From CAXWPM01 sp965206125 (GTDB lineage: Bacteria > Acidobacteriota > Terriglobia > 20CM-2-55-15): 64,000 nucleotides of DNA. This document shows positions 26,803 to 36,221 of the stretch, piece by piece. The stretch's first letter is position 1, and each line of letters begins with the position of its first letter. The stretch lies in the NCBI GenBank assembly GCA_965206125.1, contig CBDBIN010000043.1:248001-312000 (forward strand), written 5' to 3'. The position numbers were made by a program, and so were the translations under genes. The notes under the pieces are model-generated. The model saw only the letters and a program-made list of their open reading frames with translations. It did not search any database and was not told the origin of the DNA.

Positions 26803-27576
26803 TCACCCGAATGCCGGATCGTCTGACCCTTTCTTTCTCAATTTCGAATCGAACAGGGTGTAAGGATTCACGTTCGCAAGCGCCGCGGAAACTGATTCGG
26901 ATACATCCTGGTGGTCGGCGCCCATCCTGTCCAGGAATTCCCGGATTTCGCTGCGAGGCCCGTCTTTCTCAGCGCATACGCACCCGAGGGTGGCGAGCCC
27001 GTTCTCAATCGCATAATTGGCAGTGAGATCTTCGGTTACATAAACGAGGGGGCGGATCAGCCGCATCAGCCCCTTCCGAGATTCGGCGACGGGCGGTAAG
27101 GACGCGATTCGTCCGTTAAACAGGATGTTACGCAACAGGGCTTCGGAACAGTCATCGGCCGTGTGGCCGAGAGCAAGCACCGTGCAACCGAGCTCCGCAG
27201 CGATCTCATACAACAGACCACGGCGGTTCCGACTGCACACATCGCACCCGTGCTCGACACCCTGGGCGACGAGCTCGAGAGTCCGCGGGTCTTTCCTGAG
27301 GACCCACTCCACGTCGGCCCGGCGGATCGACGCTTCGATCTGCTGAATGGGTGCGGTGAACTTACCCTGGTCGACGGTGAGGGCCACCACTTCGAACGGA
27401 AACGGGGCGCGCGGGCGGTACGCCGCCAGTGAGTGGAGCAGGCACAGACTGTCCTTGCCGCCCGAGACGCCGACCGCCACACGGTCGCCGGGCCGCAGCA
27501 TGGAAAACGTGCCCATTGCCCGCCCCAAACGATGCAGCACCTTCTCGGTCACGCTTGTCTCAGTTTCGGTCTTCAT
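26803..27576 (-). CDS. ttcA: TtcA-like tRNA 2-thiocytidine synthase / PP-loop ATPase
   Basis: A 257-residue protein from the ATG at 27576, with AAGAGGG upstream; an adjacent ATG at 27579 is too close to that site. VGVSGGKDSLCLLH (PP-loop, SGGKDS at 38-43) binds ATP. CDVC (111-114) and Cys199/Cys201 in GCVCAEKDG would hold the iron-sulfur cluster, as in TtcA; LALGHTADDCSEALLRN is a family motif. The expected role is thiolation of C32 in tRNA. It is somewhat short, so another TtcA/TuuA-type thiolase is possible. It is the last gene of a leftward operon, 10 bases after the panE-like stop. Confidence 0.82.
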   Translation of the reverse strand: MKTETETSVTEKVLHRLGRAMGTFSMLRPGDRVAVGVSGGKDSLCLLHSLAAYRPRAPFPFEVVALTVDQGKFTAPIQQIEASIRRADVEWVLRKDPRTLELVAQGVEHGCDVCSRNRRGLLYEIAAELGCTVLALGHTADDCSEALLRNILFNGRIASLPPVAESRKGLMRLIRPLVYVTEDLTANYAIENGLATLGCVCAEKDGPRSEIREFLDRMGADHQDVSESVSAALANVNPYTLFDSKLRKKGSDDPAFG

Positions 27577-27586
27577 CATTCCCTCT

Positions 27587-28558
27587 TCATCTCGATTCCC
27601 GGCGGACAGCGAGCAAGCGTGCGCATGCACACACAGCGTGGGTCGCGGGCATCGACACATCCAGCCGCCCACCCAACTCAACGACAGCGCCTACGACGGC
27701 CTCGATCTCGAGCGGCCGTCCCAACTCCAGGTCCTGGAGCATCGATGTCTTGTGATCACCGACTTTCTCGGCGCCGGCCATGCGTTGCTCCACCGAAACG
27801 GGCAGCTCGAGGCCGAGCCGCGAAGCAACAGCCTCGACTTCCCCCATGATGCTCTCGATCAGGGTTCGCGTTCCGGGATCTGCAAGCATCTGGGCGATCG
27901 TCGCACGGGTGAGGGCGCTGGTCGGGTTGAAGGAGACGTTGCCGAGAAGCTTCACCCAGATCTCATGGCGGATTCGGGTCGTCACGCGGCACTTGAGGCC
28001 GATTTCGTTGAGGACACCCCCAAGGCTGCGGCACCGATCCGACCGACTCCCATCCAACTCGCCCAGGGACACCCGGTTCCCTTCGATATGCCGGATTACC
28101 CCGGGCTCCACGATCTCAGTCGAGAAATAGACGATCGAACCCAGGATGCGCTCTGGGTCGATGGCACCCGCGATCACCCCTCCCGGATCCACACACTCGA
28201 GCCGCGTTCCTTCCAGCGCGCCTCCATGACGATCGAAGTACCACCACGGGATTCCGTTCTGCGTGCTGACGACGATCGTATCGGGACCGATGATCGGGGC
28301 CAGTCTCGGTGCGAGTGCGGGAAGGCTGTGGGCTTTCACGCCGAGCATGACGACGTCAGCGGCGCCGATCAAACCGATGTCATCGGTCACCTTCGGCCGG
28401 GCAGTGAACTCGTCTTCGCCGACGACACGCACACCGCCCTCGCGCATGGCTGCCAGGTGCGGCCCGCGGGCAAACAACACCACATCCTTGTCGGCCCGTT
28501 CAAGCAGCCCACCGATGTAGGCGCCGATGGCGCCGGCTCCGATGATCGCGACTCTCAT
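27587..28558 (-). CDS. PanE-like ketopantoate reductase family enzyme
   Basis: A 323-residue protein from the ATG at 28558, which overlaps the upstream stop as ATGA. MRVAIIGAGAIGAYIGGLLE is the NAD(P)-binding Rossmann motif. VMLGVKAHSLP and STQNGIPWW (asparagine for substrate) follow, and a helical C-terminal domain contains EIWVKLLGNVSFNPTSALTR, the family lysine/asparagine region. Sequence fits 2-dehydropantoate 2-reductase, but the family includes other 2-keto-acid reductases. The tight link to an acyl-CoA synthetase and not to pan genes leaves the substrate open. Confidence 0.82.
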   Translation of the reverse strand: MRVAIIGAGAIGAYIGGLLERADKDVVLFARGPHLAAMREGGVRVVGEDEFTARPKVTDDIGLIGAADVVMLGVKAHSLPALAPRLAPIIGPDTIVVSTQNGIPWWYFDRHGGALEGTRLECVDPGGVIAGAIDPERILGSIVYFSTEIVEPGVIRHIEGNRVSLGELDGSRSDRCRSLGGVLNEIGLKCRVTTRIRHEIWVKLLGNVSFNPTSALTRATIAQMLADPGTRTLIESIMGEVEAVASRLGLELPVSVEQRMAGAEKVGDHKTSMLQDLELGRPLEIEAVVGAVVELGGRLDVSMPATHAVCACARLLAVRRESR

Positions 28559-30051
28559 CCGGCGTCTCCGGAGAACTGCGCCGCGACGATGCGGCGCTGA
28601 ATCTTCCCTGTCGCGGTCTTGGGAATGGAATCGACGATGTGGATTTTCTTTGGCGTCTTGAAATCGGCGAGTCGCTCCCTGCAATACGCAATGACGCCGG
28701 CCTCGTCGATAACTCCGTCGAGCACAACGGCCGCCTCGACTTCTTCCCCCCAACGGTCGTCCCGAACTCCGAACGCGACGGCTTCGCTGATGTCAGGATG
28801 TGCGAGCAGGACGTCGTCGACTTCGCGGGGCGAAATCTTCTCGCCGCCGCGGTTGATCAACTCCTTGAGGCGGCCGACCAGGGACAGGTAGCCCTGATCA
28901 TCCATCTTTCCCTGGTCGCCGGTCCGGAACCAGTCGTCGAAGAAACCGGTAGCGTTGGCCTCCGGGTTGTTCTCATAGCCGTCGATCACGTTCGCACCCC
29001 GGATCACGATCTCTCCGACGGCGCCGGCCTGCACGTCCTGCCCCATGTCATCGACGATGCGAATCTCGACGCCTGTCCCCTCGCCGACGGACCCGGCCTT
29101 CCTCGCTCCGGGAGGCAACGGGTTCGAACTCATCTGATGCGCGGCCTCCGTCATCCCGTATGCCTCGAGGACGGGAACTCCGAATGCGCTCTCCAGCCGT
29201 TCGAGGACGTCGGGTGCCAACGGCGCGCTGCAGGAGCGGATAAACCGGAGTCGGTCGGCGCCGGCCGGTTTCTTGCCCGACGCTTCCGTGCGCGAGAGCA
29301 GAAGCTTGTGAATCGTCGGCACGGCTGTGTACCAGGTAACCCCATGCTCGGCGGCGACACGCCAGAAAGCCAGCGGATTGAATTTCTGCGGCAGGACGAC
29401 CGTACCTCCTGAATGGAATGTCGCCAACATCGAAGCGACGATGCCGTGGATGTGAAACAACGGCATCACCCCGAGCGAGACGTCTTCTGATCGGAGCGAA
29501 TAGCAGTCCGCCACATTCCTGGCCGACCGCATAAGGTTGCGATGCCGGAGCGGAACCCGTTTCGGACGACCGGTACTGCCGCTCGTATGCAGAATCAACG
29601 CGACGTCGTCCTCGGTGGGCGAAGAGGCCTCGCCCGAACCGGAATCACCGGACAGACTTACGGTTCCGGTCGCGTCCAGGTCCACCACCAGTACCGGAAC
29701 TTTGTCCGATGCCGCAGCCCGGGCATCATCCGCGCCGTCGGGCGGGACGATCAGCAGCTTGGCCTCGGTGTCATCGAGGTAGAAAGTGAACTCTTCGGTG
29801 CGGTATGCGGGGTTGAGGGGCGCCGCGGTGGCGACCGTCGATGCTCCGAGCATCGTCACCAGCGTCGGCAGACCGTTACCGAGAGCCAGTGCAACGCGAT
29901 CCCCGCGCCCGACACCCAACCCGGCAAACCGGGCTGCCATCAACGCCACCTGATCCGAGAGGTTTCCGTAAGTGATCTCGACGCCAACTTCAGGTAAGGC
30001 GACGGCAACGTTCCCGGCGGGTGCGTTCTGGAGCAACTCTGGTAGGGTCAT
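28555..30051 (-). CDS. AMP-binding acyl-CoA synthetase, oxalyl-CoA synthetase (AAE3)-like
   Basis: A 498-residue adenylate-forming enzyme. ILHTSGSTGRPKRVPLRHRN (about 153-172) is the P-loop, VMPLFHIHGI and WYTAVPTIHKLLLSR are features shared with the oxalate-CoA ligase/AAE3 group, AYGMTEAAHQMSSNPLPPG is the A5 motif, and PKTATGKIQRR carries the catalytic lysine. The ATG overlaps the xseA stop (ATGA) and the stop overlaps the panE-like start, so it sits mid-operon. Oxalate is the best guess for substrate; other short carboxylates are possible. Confidence 0.85.
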   Translation of the reverse strand: MTLPELLQNAPAGNVAVALPEVGVEITYGNLSDQVALMAARFAGLGVGRGDRVALALGNGLPTLVTMLGASTVATAAPLNPAYRTEEFTFYLDDTEAKLLIVPPDGADDARAAASDKVPVLVVDLDATGTVSLSGDSGSGEASSPTEDDVALILHTSGSTGRPKRVPLRHRNLMRSARNVADCYSLRSEDVSLGVMPLFHIHGIVASMLATFHSGGTVVLPQKFNPLAFWRVAAEHGVTWYTAVPTIHKLLLSRTEASGKKPAGADRLRFIRSCSAPLAPDVLERLESAFGVPVLEAYGMTEAAHQMSSNPLPPGARKAGSVGEGTGVEIRIVDDMGQDVQAGAVGEIVIRGANVIDGYENNPEANATGFFDDWFRTGDQGKMDDQGYLSLVGRLKELINRGGEKISPREVDDVLLAHPDISEAVAFGVRDDRWGEEVEAAVVLDGVIDEAGVIAYCRERLADFKTPKKIHIVDSIPKTATGKIQRRIVAAQFSGDAG

Positions 30052-31345
30052 GGCTTTTCCTTTCTTGATTCGTGGACTTCTGTAACGCGCGCCCCCAATG
30101 CGCCTTCGCCGAGCAACACCTCGATGTCAGACCCTTCGGCGATCCCCGAGGCATCCCGGAGGACTGTCCCATCGGAGGTGCGGCAGATGGCATACCCCCT
30201 GTCGAGCACCCCGAGCGGACTCAACGCATCCAGCATCTGCCCGTATGCGGAGAGCCGTTCCCTCGCCGAGGCAACCCGTCGACCGATCGCCTGTTGTAGC
30301 CCTCGCTCGTGCGACATCAAGCCGGTTGCTACGGGACCGCAGGAACTCCCCACGGGCGAATCTCTCCAGACGGAAGCTCCAGTCGTCGACGCGCTGGGAC
30401 ATCTGCCGAATCCGTGTTTCCGCGACGAGGAAACCTCGACCGCCCACTCGCATTTCCAGAAACCGGCGCAGTTCGGAGAGTCGGTACCGCACGGCGGCCA
30501 CGAGGCGCCGTTCAATACCGTCGATGCGGTCCAGCACCTCGCGCTTCGACTCGATGACGATCTCGGCCGCAGCGCTCGGTGTCGGCGCTCGGACGTCGGC
30601 AACCAGGTCGGCGATCGTGAAATCGACCTCATGACCGACGGCGGAGATGACCGGATGTGGGCACCGCGCGATGGCGCGCGCCACGCGTTCCTCGTTGAAC
30701 GGCCAGAGATCTTCGATCGACCCTCCGCCCCGTGTGACGATGACGACATCGACATCGGTGCCGCCAAGGTAGTCGATCCCCTCGACAAGTTGGGCCGACG
30801 ACCGATCGCCCTGGACCTCGGAAGGGTAGATCAGGATGTGGATCGCGTTGTGCCGCCGGTCGAGAACCGAAAGAACATCCCGAAGGGCCGCACTTCCCGG
30901 GGACGTGACGATACCGATGCGCGACGGGAAAGCGGGCAAGGGACGCTTGCGCGCCGTGGCGAACAGGCCTTCCCGGTCCAGCTTTTCCTTGAGCCGTTCG
31001 AAGGCCGCCTGCAATGCCCCGCGGCCTGCCCGGCTCGAGCACCTCGACGATGATCTGGTACTCTCCGCGCGCTTCGTATGTGCCGAGGCGTCCCCGTACC
31101 CGGAACGACTCACCGTCCTTAGGTTTGAAACGCAGGTACATCGCCGCCCTGCGGAAACAGACCGCGGGAATCTGCGCCCCCTCGTCTTTCAGCGTGAAAT
31201 AGATGTGGCCGGCGGCGGACTGTCTGAGGTTGGAAACTTCACCTTCGATCCAGATGTCGGTGTATTCCCGCTCGATCAGTTCCTTGATCCGGCGGCTGAC
31301 GTCGGAAACTGTGTAGATCGTTCGCTGGGTACCTCGGCTGGACAT
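30048..31345 (-). pseudogene. xseA: Exonuclease VII large subunit XseA, two frameshifts
   Basis: The gene reads in three frames. From ATG 31345 it gives the OB domain (YTVSDVSRRIKELIEREYTDIWIEGEVSNL split over the domain, ending IIVEVLEP). An extra base in the CCC run at 31029-31031 shifts to the frame of GALQAAFERLKEKLDREGLF, then SRIGIVTSPGSAALRDVL, VIVTRGGGSIEDLWPFN and HEVDFTIADLVADVRAPTPS, the nuclease core. A second +1 shift between 30310 and 30345 leads to the C terminus with LSPLGVLDRGYAI. All landmarks of XseA are present in order. Exonuclease VII degrades single-stranded DNA with XseB, which is not in this window. Two independent indels in an otherwise perfect gene suggest sequence error. 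Confidence 0.82.
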
Positions 31346-31368
31346 GATGGACGTCAGGAGGCCCGCCC

Positions 31369-32424
31369 TCAGGCGACGGTCACCTCGGGCGCCAGGTAGA
31401 CATCCTGGATCGCGTTCAGGAGATCGATGCCCTCGGCCATCGGTCGCTGGAAGGCCTTGCGGCCCGAGATGAGGCCCATACCGCCGGCTCGCTTGTTGAT
31501 GACGGCGGTTTTCACCGCTTCCTTCAGGTCGCTTTGGCCCGACGAGGCACCACCAGAATTGATCAGGCCCGCACGGCCCATGTAGCAGTTCGCCACTTGG
31601 TACCGTGCGAGGTCGATCGGGTGGTCCGAGGTCAGATCCGAATACACCTTCTTGTGGGTCTTGCCGAACTTGAGGACGTTATACCCACCGTTGGTCACAG
31701 GAAGCTTCTGCTTGATGATGTCGGCTTGGATCGTCACGCCGAGATGGTTTGCCTGTCCCGTGAGGTCGGCCGCGGCATGGAAGTCCCCTTCCTTCGTCTT
31801 GAAGTCGGGGTTGCGCAGATAGCACCAGAGGATCGTGCACATACCGAGCTCGTGCGCAAACTGAAACGCCTCGGTCACTTCCTGGAGCTGCCGTGTCGCC
31901 TCGTCCGAACCGAAGTAAATCGTCGCGCCGACGCCGACGGCACCCATGTCGTACGCCTGGTCGATGCTGGCGAACAGAATCTGGTCGAACTGATTGGGGT
32001 AGGTCAGCAGCTCGTTGTGGTTGAACTTCATGATGAACGGAATCCGGTGGGCGTACTTGCGCGCCGTGGCGCCCAGGACGCCAAGCGTGGACGCGACGGC
32101 GTTGCATCCCCCCTCGATCGCGAGTTCAACGATGTTGCCCGGATCGAAATAGATCGGGTTGGGCGCGAACGAAGCTCCCGCCGAGTGTTCGATTCCCTGG
32201 TCGACCGGAAGGATCGACACGTAGCCGGTGTCCGCCAGACGGCCCGATCCGGCCAGCGTGGCCAGGCTGCAGAGCACGCGCGTCGGTCGGTCGCTCAGCG
32301 CATAAACGCGATCGACAAAGTCTGGTCCGGGAAGATGCAGCGAACTTTTCGGGATAGTCTTGCACTCGTGTTCGAGCAGGCTGCTGGCATCTTCGGCGAG
32401 AGTTTCCTGGATTTTTCCGATCAT
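31369..32424 (-). CDS. fbaB: Class I fructose-bisphosphate aldolase (FbaB/DhnA type)
   Basis: A 351-residue TIM-barrel aldolase. VSILPVDQGIEHSAGASF (about 69-86), IPFIMKFNHNELL, and the Schiff-base region TIQADIIKQKLPVTNGGYN are typical of the archaeal-type/FbaB class. INSGGASSGQSDLKEAV and GGMGLISGRKAFQRP near the end bind phosphate. ATG has AGAGGAATAA upstream. It starts the leftward run toward xseA, with a 23-base gap. It acts in glycolysis or gluconeogenesis. Confidence 0.9.
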   Translation of the reverse strand: MIGKIQETLAEDASSLLEHECKTIPKSSLHLPGPDFVDRVYALSDRPTRVLCSLATLAGSGRLADTGYVSILPVDQGIEHSAGASFAPNPIYFDPGNIVELAIEGGCNAVASTLGVLGATARKYAHRIPFIMKFNHNELLTYPNQFDQILFASIDQAYDMGAVGVGATIYFGSDEATRQLQEVTEAFQFAHELGMCTILWCYLRNPDFKTKEGDFHAAADLTGQANHLGVTIQADIIKQKLPVTNGGYNVLKFGKTHKKVYSDLTSDHPIDLARYQVANCYMGRAGLINSGGASSGQSDLKEAVKTAVINKRAGGMGLISGRKAFQRPMAEGIDLLNAIQDVYLAPEVTVA

Positions 32425-32551
32425 TTATTCCTCTTGAATCACGTGTGAGACAGCGGAACCAGAGAGTGTCCCGTGTATCCAATAACAGGCTAGTATAACG
32501 GAGTTTCCGGGCCGGTTACAGGCGCCGAGCCGAGGTAAACGGGACCTCGGT

Positions 32552-32580
32552 TGGGATTAATGCACTGTGCGGAAACAGGC
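32552..32580. repeat. Single arm of the GGGATTAATGCAC repeat
   Basis: TGGGATTAATGCACTGTGCG followed by GAAA matches the right arm of the inverted pair at 20480-20530. It lies between divergent fbaB and the Omp85-like gene. Confidence 0.5.
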
Positions 32581-32673
32581 ACACCTGTGCTTCCCTTTCA
32601 CGGGCAAGAGCGTCCATTCTCCAGTACCATCAAAGGCTTAGACATTGGACGAGGACGTGCACCAGGGCCACCC

Positions 32674-34224
32674 ATGAAAAGACTAATCCTTGCGTTCATC
32701 ATCACGACGGCCTGGGCCGCCACGCCGGCGGTCGCCAAGGTCCAGGCCCAGGCCACCGATCAGCCACCGATAGTCGACGACGTCCAGGTGACGGGTATCG
32801 ACGACGACAGGCTGAGCCCGGGCCTTCGTAGAGACATCCGCGCTCTGGAAGGCAGCCCGCTCGATGCGGCTGCGGTCCAGGAGTTGACCGAACGGGTTGG
32901 GCAGGAACTTCCCGAGTACATCGCGGCCACACGCCAGATCGCTAGCGCGGGCGGGATAGGACGCATCCGGCTGATCTTTCTCATCGCTCGGATATGCGAT
33001 GATGCTGCGCTGAGAGACAACATCAACTCCCGCTACACGGTCGAGAGCGTCGAGATCAACGGTGCGGACGAACTGGCCCTCAGCGACGCGGTCCGGTCCG
33101 AAATGGATGGCCTCGTCGGGAAACGGCTCGACCAGAAGGAGGCCGCCCGGGTCCGGTCGCGCATCGCCGCGGAGCTGGGGCCGCGGCAACGGGTCTCCAG
33201 GCGAATCAGACGTGGCACGGTTCGGGACCAGATTCGGCTGATCTTCGAAGTAGAGCGGGAACCCTGGATTCCGTTCCGCGAACTACCGTCTTTCTTTCTG
33301 TACCACTCGAAGCAGCACTTCAGTGCCACCCTCGAAGCGCCCATCGAGGTTGGCCACAACCGGGTCTCACTGTACGGAGCTTACAACGCCGACGAACTGA
33401 TCGAACGTTTTTCGGGCCTCGGCATCGCGTACCAGAACGTGCGGGTCGGGACGGATCGACTGGGAGTCCGGGTGGCCTTTGCCGGCTCCCGCCAAAAATG
33501 GGAACCGGCGACGCGCCTCGCGCTCGAGGACGCTGAAGGCGTTCCTGGCACCTATCGTTCCCGTCTGAGCTTCGAGGCGTCGGTCACCGTCGCGATCACG
33601 CCGGAACTCAACTTCAGCATTGGAGCCAGCATCTCCGAACTCGACAGCGAGATGCCCTCCGAGACACCCGGAGGGCCGGTTTTCGAGAGCGCCAATGCCG
33701 GATTGGCCTCGCTCAACTTCGAGAGTCGGTGGGGCGAGCGCGGTTTCCGACAGTCGTTCAAGGGCGAATACTCGGCGCGCGCCGGGGCGGGCAACATCGC
33801 CAGCGATTTCGTGTACTCCCGACACGTCGGTCGCACCATGTACACGTTCAGACGTGACAAGAACCGCTTCACCGCACAGTTCCGGGCCGGCCGGGTCGAA
33901 GGCACTGCGCCCCTGTTCGAAAGGTTTTCGCTTGGAGACTCGAGGACGTTGCGCGGCTGGAACAAGTACGACCTGACACCATACGGCACGAACCGTGTCG
34001 TCAACGGCTCCCTCGAGTACGGATATTCACTGTTCCAGATCTTCTACGATACGGGGGCCGCCTGGAACTCCGGCGAGGAGGTTCGCGCGCGACATTCGGT
34101 CGGGTTCGGCCTCCATGGGGATGATCCCGATGACGACTGGTTTATCACCCTCGCGTTTCCGCTGAAATCCTCGGCCTTCAGCCCGGTCCTGTCCATCGGG
34201 GTGCGCATAGGGGGAGGGTTTTGA
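32674..34224 (+). CDS. Omp85/surface-antigen-type outer membrane protein
   Basis: A 516-residue protein from the ATG at 32674; the frame is open upstream through repeat sequence, but MKRLILAFIITTAWAATPAV is a clean signal peptide. Residues 30-190 form POTRA-like modules (VDDVQVTGIDDDRL, VESVEINGADELALSDAVR). The C-terminal half is a beta-barrel with RFSLGDSRTLRGWNKYDLTP, a bacterial surface-antigen motif, and ends GVRIGGGF with the terminal phenylalanine of barrel proteins. It is shorter than BamA, like TamA or FadL-independent two-partner pores. It leads an operon with DUF4390 and an NtrYX-like system. Confidence 0.8.
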   Translation: MKRLILAFIITTAWAATPAVAKVQAQATDQPPIVDDVQVTGIDDDRLSPGLRRDIRALEGSPLDAAAVQELTERVGQELPEYIAATRQIASAGGIGRIRLIFLIARICDDAALRDNINSRYTVESVEINGADELALSDAVRSEMDGLVGKRLDQKEAARVRSRIAAELGPRQRVSRRIRRGTVRDQIRLIFEVEREPWIPFRELPSFFLYHSKQHFSATLEAPIEVGHNRVSLYGAYNADELIERFSGLGIAYQNVRVGTDRLGVRVAFAGSRQKWEPATRLALEDAEGVPGTYRSRLSFEASVTVAITPELNFSIGASISELDSEMPSETPGGPVFESANAGLASLNFESRWGERGFRQSFKGEYSARAGAGNIASDFVYSRHVGRTMYTFRRDKNRFTAQFRAGRVEGTAPLFERFSLGDSRTLRGWNKYDLTPYGTNRVVNGSLEYGYSLFQIFYDTGAAWNSGEEVRARHSVGFGLHGDDPDDDWFITLAFPLKSSAFSPVLSIGVRIGGGF

Positions 34225-34811
34225 GACGTCGGCCGGTCTCCCTGGGTCGAGCAACTCCGGTGTGGGCGTTCGTACTGATAGTGATCGGAACGACCCTGGC
34301 GGCCGAACCGCTCGAACCCCGGCTCGACGGTGACCGCATCCGGGTCTCCGCCCCATCGCTGCGCTTCCTCGTCGAGGCACCCCTCGAGCGCCTCCACAAC
34401 GGAACATCGGTCACGTTCACGCTCACGCTCGGACTTCGAAATGAGCCCGATGTCCCCGCCGCCGAGCTCGACACCCAGCGATGCACGGTGAGCTATGATC
34501 TCTGGGAGGAAAAGTTCGCCGTGACTCACCTCGCTCCAACACCGAGTTCTATCTCTCATCTCTCGGCCGAAGCCGCCGAAGCATGGTGTGTGAACAAGCT
34601 CTCGCTGCCCATCGCCAGACTCGCCAACGACCAGCCATTCTGGCTAAGATTGCAGTTTGTCGAGGAGAGCATGGCCGACGAGAGCGAGGATTCGGGACCA
34701 TTCGGTCTGGCTCTGGGCAACCTGATCGACATCTTCAGCCGCAGGGGCCGCGAGCAATTGCTCCAGGGCCGGGAGGAATCGGGGCCGGTCAGGCTGAGGG
34801 ATCTTCAGTAG
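34221..34811 (+). CDS. DUF4390-like exported protein
   Basis: A 196-residue protein. TTG at 34221 overlaps the upstream TGA stop as TTGA and follows GGGGGAGGG, so coupled translation from TTG is likely; a GTG at 34260 is an alternative. A signal segment VWAFVLIVIGTTLAA (14-28) precedes a beta-rich domain with ISAPSLRFL-like and LERLHNGTSVTFTLTLGLR strands. DUF4390 proteins commonly sit upstream of NtrY-type kinases, as here, and may be their periplasmic partner. Family call is from layout and position. Confidence 0.65.
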   Translation: MRRRPVSLGRATPVWAFVLIVIGTTLAAEPLEPRLDGDRIRVSAPSLRFLVEAPLERLHNGTSVTFTLTLGLRNEPDVPAAELDTQRCTVSYDLWEEKFAVTHLAPTPSSISHLSAEAAEAWCVNKLSLPIARLANDQPFWLRLQFVEESMADESEDSGPFGLALGNLIDIFSRRGREQLLQGREESGPVRLRDLQ

Positions 34812-34825
34812 GACGCGCATTCGGG

Positions 34826-36217
34826 ATGAACAGGGTCCGCAACAGGCTGATCGCCGCTTTCGCCGCCACAACTGTCGTCCCGCTCGTCGCAACGATCTGG
34901 ATCACGACGGCATTGCTGGACCGCAGCCTCGACTTCGCTGCGACAGCGGAGCTGGACGCACTGTCGCTGTCGCTTGAAGAAACCGCTCGAGAGTTCTACC
35001 AGCAGGCTCGCCGGGAGTTGGAAGCCGATGTAGCGGCGGGCAGGGCACCGGACGACGAATATATGACCTCCGACCGGGCGAGGTGGCCGGGGGCCGTGGC
35101 GGAGTTCTGGGAGAGCGGGGAGGCGGCTCGTTTCGACGTTTCCGGACCCGGTGGCAGCGTTCTGGACTACCTGGTCCGCGCTAATGACGGCGTTTACGCC
35201 CACTCGAGAAACCTTGGCGATGTCCGAATGGAAGAACTCGCCGCGCAGTACCGTCAGGCACGCCAGATGGTCGAAGACGCCCTCACCCGCGACCTCAGAC
35301 GCGGATTTACGCTGACGCTCGTGACTCTTGTGGCGGCCGTCTGGATCGCTTCGCTTCTGTCGCTCGTCTATCTTGCCCATCGCATCAGCCGGCCCATCCA
35401 GCAGCTGACCGGCGGATTGGGGCAACTGGCCGGCGGCGACCTCTCGGTCCGGCTCGATACGGACCGTTATGACGAAACCGGTCAGGCGATTCGAGCTTTC
35501 AATCACATGGCTGGTCGGCTTGAACAGAGCCAGGAACGCCTGATCTACCTGACACAGGTCGCCAGCTGGCAGGCCCTGGCGCGTAAGATGGCTCACGAAT
35601 TGAAGAACTCGCTCACGCCGATCCGGTTGACCGTCGAAGAAATGGCCGCCCGCGGAAACTCTGAGGATGGCCGGTTCATGGAACAGGCCGCGGGCATCGT
35701 TGTCAACGAAATCGAAACGCTCGAGCGACGCGTCCGCGCGTTTTCGGAATTCTCGAGCGAACCTTCCATGAAGCCGGAAGTGCTGGATGTCAATGCGCTG
35801 ATCGCGGAGCGAGTGGAGTTCCTCGGCCCGGGGCACCGCGATGTGACCTACGAATTGAATCTTGACGGTACGGCGCCGGCCGCGTGGGCGGATGCCGATT
35901 ACACCAGAGGCATCCTGACGAACATCCTTGAGAACGCCGCAGAGGCGGCCGGTCCTCGGGGCAGGGTGCGGACCGCGACCGGATGCGACAACGAGAGGGT
36001 ATGGGTCGAAATTCACGATTCCGGGCCGGGCCTCGGCCAGGAGGCACGGGCTTCCCTCTTCGAGCCCACGATCACGTTCAAGAAGAAAGGGATGGGCCTG
36101 GGCCTATCCATTGCGCGCAAGAGCGCTCTGCTCGCAGGCGGGGATATCATTCTGGTCGACGGGCAACTCGGCGGCGCTGGATTTCGAATAGTACTGCCGG
36201 AGGCGCCCGCGTCCTGA
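34826..36217 (+). CDS. NtrY-like membrane sensor histidine kinase
   Basis: A 463-residue kinase from ATG 34826. Membrane helix at about 10-28, a periplasmic region of about 140 residues, second helix at about 160-182, and a HAMP domain (YLAHRISRPIQQLTGGL). The phosphoacceptor site is ALARKMAHELKNSLTPIRLT (histidine in MAHELKN), typical of NtrY. The ATPase has NILENAAEAA (N box), IHDSGPGL (G1) and KGMGLGLSIARKS (G2). The partner regulator starts 4 bases after the stop. Confidence 0.88.
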   Translation: MNRVRNRLIAAFAATTVVPLVATIWITTALLDRSLDFAATAELDALSLSLEETAREFYQQARRELEADVAAGRAPDDEYMTSDRARWPGAVAEFWESGEAARFDVSGPGGSVLDYLVRANDGVYAHSRNLGDVRMEELAAQYRQARQMVEDALTRDLRRGFTLTLVTLVAAVWIASLLSLVYLAHRISRPIQQLTGGLGQLAGGDLSVRLDTDRYDETGQAIRAFNHMAGRLEQSQERLIYLTQVASWQALARKMAHELKNSLTPIRLTVEEMAARGNSEDGRFMEQAAGIVVNEIETLERRVRAFSEFSSEPSMKPEVLDVNALIAERVEFLGPGHRDVTYELNLDGTAPAAWADADYTRGILTNILENAAEAAGPRGRVRTATGCDNERVWVEIHDSGPGLGQEARASLFEPTITFKKKGMGLGLSIARKSALLAGGDIILVDGQLGGAGFRIVLPEAPAS

Positions 36218-36221
36218 ACCC

